Shown: in pieces, positions 7,901 through 9,446 of the stretch
How the letters are laid out: every line of letters begins with the position of its first letter
Numbering within the stretch: position 1 is the first letter of the stretch
NCBI GenBank assembly: GCA_035690725.1
Contig: DASSKF010000010.1
Location: 1 to 9,446 of the forward strand
DNA length: 9,446 bases
Direction of reading: 5' to 3'
Origin: DASSKF01 sp035690725
GTDB taxonomy: Bacteria > Actinomycetota > Actinomycetes > Actinomycetales > Dermatophilaceae
The notes under the pieces: model-generated
What the model was told of the DNA's origin: nothing
Database searches by the model: none
What the model saw: the letters and a program-made list of their open reading frames with translations, nothing else
Program-made: the position numbers and the translations under genes

Positions 7901-8980
7901 GGCGAGCAGGGCACGCGCCCGGGCCTCCGGGGAGACGGCCCCTCCCCCGCGACCGCCCGCACCCGACCACCCACCAGACCACCCACCGGACCCGCCCGTC
8001 CCGAGGGCGTCGGCGACCTGCCGGGCGACGGCGTGCATCTGCTCGGCGGAGGCGAGGTGGCCCGCCGCGGTGACCCGGTCGAGGTGACGGGGGTCGAGCG
8101 GCACCATCCGGCGGGCCGCGTCGAGCACGTCGACGGTCACCGCCCCCGACGGGTCGGCGTGGCGGACCGCGGCGGTGAGCACCGCCGGCAGCCCCTCGTC
8201 CCGGGCCAGCCCCCACAGCCGGGCGGCGTGCGCGACGCTCGCGACGCTGCCCGGCGGTCCCCCGTGGCAGACCACCTCGACCACGAGCGACCCGGGTGGC
8301 AGCAGGTCGCGCCAGCGCCGCAGCAGCGCGCGGGCACGGCTCGTCTCCCGACGCAGGACGGCCCGTCCCACGTCGGAGTCGGGGCCGAGCAGCACGGTGA
8401 GCGCCGCACCCTCCTCCCGGCCTGCTGCGGACGGGGCGACCGTCCGGGCTGCGTCCTCGGGGGCGAGGCGGGCACGGGCCGCCACGAGCTCACGGGTGGT
8501 GACGGGGGCACCCCGTTCGCCGCGCAGGTGGGTGTCGGTGACCAGCCGGCACAGGTGGGCCCAGCCCACCCCGGGCGCCAGTCCGGCCCGCTGCCCGCCC
8601 GCGAGCACCGTGACCCGAGGGCGGCCGTCATCGACCCAGGCCCCGCCGCGGACCGGCTGCCGGCGGGGACGGCCCCGGCCGCCGTCGCCCGGCGCCCCCG
8701 GTGATCCCGCACCGAGCAACCCGCCCGAGGGCGCCGGGGCGTGCGCCGCGACGTCCACCGGATCCGGCTCGACGGCGAGGTCGACCCCGAGCACCGGGGC
8801 GATGCCCGCCTCGCTGCAGGCCTGCACGAAGCGGACCGCGCCGTAGAGCCCGTCCCGGTCGGTCAGGGCCAGGGTGTGCTGGCCGTGCGCGGCGGCACGG
8901 TCGACGAGCGCGGCGGGCGTGGAGGCGGCATACCGCATCGAGAAGCCGGAGGCGACGTGCAGGTGGACGAAGTCGGTCAC
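4919..8980 (-). CDS. dnaE2: DnaE2-like DNA polymerase III alpha subunit (C-family, probably error-prone)
   Basis: A 1353-residue C-family polymerase resembling the accessory DnaE2-type enzyme of actinomycetes rather than the replicative DnaE1. The N-terminal PHP domain opens with HLH (6-8) and has TDRDGLYG (40-47), where other PHP domains have TDH. The palm has PDIDVDV (503-509) and KLDVLG (655-660, Asp657), aligned with the three catalytic aspartates of E. coli DnaE. SLADFWQRA to LAMAGGFDGLYG is the helix-hairpin-helix region. QLTLDL (1100-1105) fits a beta-clamp-binding peptide. An OB fold follows at about 1165-1250, then a conserved-looking tail with VLVHASGFRQSPYADV and PRKLWHASPGSSG. It is longer than the roughly 1050-1200 residues I expect, because of low-complexity inserts near 73-122, 328-348 and 1043-1071. 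The GTG at 8980 is needed to include HLH, yet no good Shine-Dalgarno precedes it. It lies 72 bases after the HEPN gene and 27 before dinB. Error-prone function is inferred from family and context. Confidence 0.93.
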   Translation of the reverse strand: MTDFVHLHVASGFSMRYAASTPAALVDRAAAHGQHTLALTDRDGLYGAVRFVQACSEAGIAPVLGVDLAVEPDPVDVAAHAPAPSGGLLGAGSPGAPGDGGRGRPRRQPVRGGAWVDDGRPRVTVLAGGQRAGLAPGVGWAHLCRLVTDTHLRGERGAPVTTRELVAARARLAPEDAARTVAPSAAGREEGAALTVLLGPDSDVGRAVLRRETSRARALLRRWRDLLPPGSLVVEVVCHGGPPGSVASVAHAARLWGLARDEGLPAVLTAAVRHADPSGAVTVDVLDAARRMVPLDPRHLDRVTAAGHLASAEQMHAVARQVADALGTGGSGGWSGGWSGAGGRGGGAVSPEARARALLADTVELARRSEQDPRTDLGIGSVHLPEPAVLGLADDEDARAVLGQRCRAAVGTRYAGASDREVRSVLERLEEELQVIDRLGYPTYFMTVATVCDLIRDLGVRVAARGSGAGSMVNYLLGISGVEPLRHGLLMERFCSPLRAQLPDIDVDVESARRTEIYERVLERFGGDRVTCVSMMDTYRVRHAIRDVAATLGMPPAEIDAVAKAFPHIRARDARAAIRELPELRASGLGAPRLQLLFELVERLDGLPRHIALHPCGVVLSNRQLLERTPVEASWLGFPMSQFDKDDVEALGLLKLDVLGVRMQSAMAHATAEVSRVEQVEVDLDDRDEVPLDDPATYELIRSTRTLGCFQIESPGQRELVGKFGPETFEDLIIDISLFRPGPVKSDMVTPFLQARQGWQDAEYLHPTLAPALRDTHGVVVFHEQVLRIVSETTGVTLAQADEVRRALGSPEGQEEVERWWRPAARARGYAPSDVDRIWEVLKAFASFGFCKAHAAAFALPTYQSAWLKAHHPAAFFAGVLTHDPGMYPKRLILDDARNFGVPVLGLDVNASAGTYRVEPVEGAAEVEVAGVRGPRAHHARGSGNGRHGIRLSLADVKGISDDEVQRVVDGQPYASLADFWQRARVSRPVVERLAMAGGFDGLYGIRSLTSTGTGGEGLGRRGRITRRDLLLHVTELDRWSRSTRASGGSRGGRRRSGAAGSSRGRPHSAPPSVQEVSDRAAAQARGRRPGQGTQPGHTQLTLDLGDEPTLTETTGLPEMTGAELVRAELDILGLDASAHVVDFYGPLLDALGVTRADRLLQQRNRAEVLVAGVKVATQTPPVRSGRRVVFLTLDDATGPVDATFFEDVQGPYASTVFHSWLLLVRGVVRRTGPRGISVRATGAWELSELWDAWCSGGADGALAALAEADAQARARAEEGVAVPEGDHDAVAGAAQSRSTRPVMTRPDGRRVLVHASGFRQSPYADVAPAGDTVRSGRPPRKLWHASPGSSGQ
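7965..7988. repeat. 12-bp tandem repeat inside dnaE2
   Basis: Two adjacent copies of GACCACCCACC plus one variable base (A, then G) encode the repeated Gly-Trp-Ser-Gly pattern in a low-complexity linker at about residues 330-340 of the polymerase. The unit preserves frame, so copy changes would alter only linker length. Confidence 0.7.
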
Positions 8981-9052
8981 GGTGATCAGGTGGGGTCGGT
9001 GGCGGGGCGACGGGGAGAGCCGGTCGTGGCCGGGTCGTGGCGGGTCGGCGTG
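8981..9052 (-). other. Spacer between HEPN gene and dnaE2 with short direct repeats
   Basis: This 72-base spacer lies between the TAG of the HEPN gene and the GTG of dnaE2. On the plus strand GGTCGTGGC occurs at 9022-9030 and again at 9033-9041, 11 bases apart, with related GGTCGGTGGC at 8994-9003. No purine-rich ribosome binding site precedes the dnaE2 start, only a TGATCA palindrome (8983-8988). I see no clear promoter, SOS box or terminator. Confidence 0.5.
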
Positions 9053-9446
9053 CTAGCGGGACGCACCGGGCGAGGTGGGCGCCACGAAGTCCGGCAGCGG
9101 CTCGGCCATCGGCAGGCCGAGCGCGGCCTGGACCAGCTCGTGGAACACCTCCGCCTGCCGCAGCAGGTCGTCGGCCTCACGGCAGGCGGCCGGGGCGGCG
9201 CCCCGCTCGATCGCCGCACGACGCCGGGCGGAGGCTTCGAAGAAGGTCGCCCACTCGGCCAGTTCCGTCGCGACGGTCGGCAGGAGCGCCCAGACGCTGC
9301 GCGGCCGGCTCCGGGGACCGGGCACCCGCCGTGCGGCGAGCAGGGCGGCGGCCGCCCGGAGCGCACCGAGGTGGGCGTCGACGTAGCGCTCGTCGGCGCT
9401 GGAGCTGCAGCACGCGGCGAGCAGGCTGGCCCGGGAGCGGTCGAGC
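9053..9446 (-). CDS. SAV_6107-type HEPN domain protein, 5' end cut off by the window edge
   Basis: The visible 130 residues form the C-terminal, probably larger, part of a small all-helical protein that enters from the right edge and ends at a TAG at 9053-9055. Recognisable stretches are ERYVDAHLGALRAAAALLA, then RPRSVWALLPTVATELAEWATFF, then READDLLRQAEVFHELVQAALGL. I associate these with the actinobacterial SAV_6107 family of HEPN domains. RYVDAH (codons 9371-9388) is an R-x4-H motif of the kind that forms the active site of HEPN ribonucleases, but activity of this family is not known to me. A GTG at 9323-9325 is not the real start, because family-like sequence continues upstream of it. The gene precedes dnaE2 by 72 bases on the same strand, so a role linked to the polymerases is inferred from context only. 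Confidence 0.85.
   Translation of the reverse strand, partial: LDRSRASLLAACCSSSADERYVDAHLGALRAAAALLAARRVPGPRSRPRSVWALLPTVATELAEWATFFEASARRRAAIERGAAPAACREADDLLRQAEVFHELVQAALGLPMAEPLPDFVAPTSPGASR

Noticed and set aside
3510..8216. Very long minus-strand frame (1726 codons) running through dinB and dnaE2 into the DUF3040 gene
   Set aside because: Only the last 157 residues are real (DUF3040). Upstream of 3509 the frame is out of phase with the recognised polymerases and encodes Arg/Gly/Pro/Ala-rich sequence. Lack of stops reflects GC-rich codons, not a fusion.
4862..8704. 1280-codon plus-strand frame opposite dnaE2
   Set aside because: Antisense shadow: composition dominated by Gly, Arg, Val, Asp and Pro, no domain, and the opposite strand has an intact polymerase.
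9053..9325. A complete 90-residue gene starting at the GTG at 9325
   Set aside because: HEPN family-like sequence (ERYVDAHLGALRAAAALLA) continues in frame upstream to the window edge, so the GTG is internal.
1..9446. CRISPR array, tRNA/rRNA gene, insertion sequence or prophage
   Set aside because: No spaced repeat array, no tRNA cloverleaf or rRNA-like stretch, and no transposase or phage-like protein was recognised; almost the whole window is accounted for by ordinary chromosomal genes.

Overview
The window is high-GC, densely coded DNA typical of an actinomycete. The gene content fits this: a ParE-type topoisomerase subunit next to a small Cys/His protein of the DUF7455 type, a DUF3040 membrane protein beside dinB, and a HEPN protein of the SAV_6107 family upstream of a DnaE2-like polymerase. 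Protein style and gene order suggest Micrococcales (Intrasporangiaceae/Ornithinimicrobiaceae-like), but that is an inference. Five of the six visible start codons are GTG.

Left part (1-3004): the 5' portion of a type IIA topoisomerase B subunit (parE-like) reads leftward and runs off the left edge. It is divergent from a rightward pair, the DUF7455-like protein (73 aa) and a DUF456 membrane protein (159 aa). The 320-base divergent spacer (1922-2241) holds one perfect 6-bp inverted repeat and weak promoter-like hexamers.

Middle and right part (3036-9446): four genes all read leftward. In transcription order they are a HEPN/SAV_6107 protein (its N-terminus lies beyond the right edge), a 1353-aa DnaE2-like DNA polymerase III alpha subunit, DNA polymerase IV (dinB), and a DUF3040 membrane protein. 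Spacers are 72, 27 and 47 bases, so one transcript is plausible. The DUF3040 gene converges on the DUF456 gene with only 31 bases between stop codons; a 10-bp tandem repeat covers that junction.

How the genes may work together: the right-hand cluster looks like a damage-tolerance or accessory replication module. It has a C-family polymerase with its own apparent beta-clamp-binding peptide, a Y-family polymerase, and a HEPN protein that keeps an R-x4-H motif. No imuA or imuB is present within the window. The topoisomerase would act separately, in decatenation or supercoil control.

The gene families are known. The least understood parts are the HEPN-polymerase linkage and the DUF7455-topoisomerase linkage. 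I found no RNA genes, CRISPR arrays, insertion sequences, phage genes or convincing terminators.
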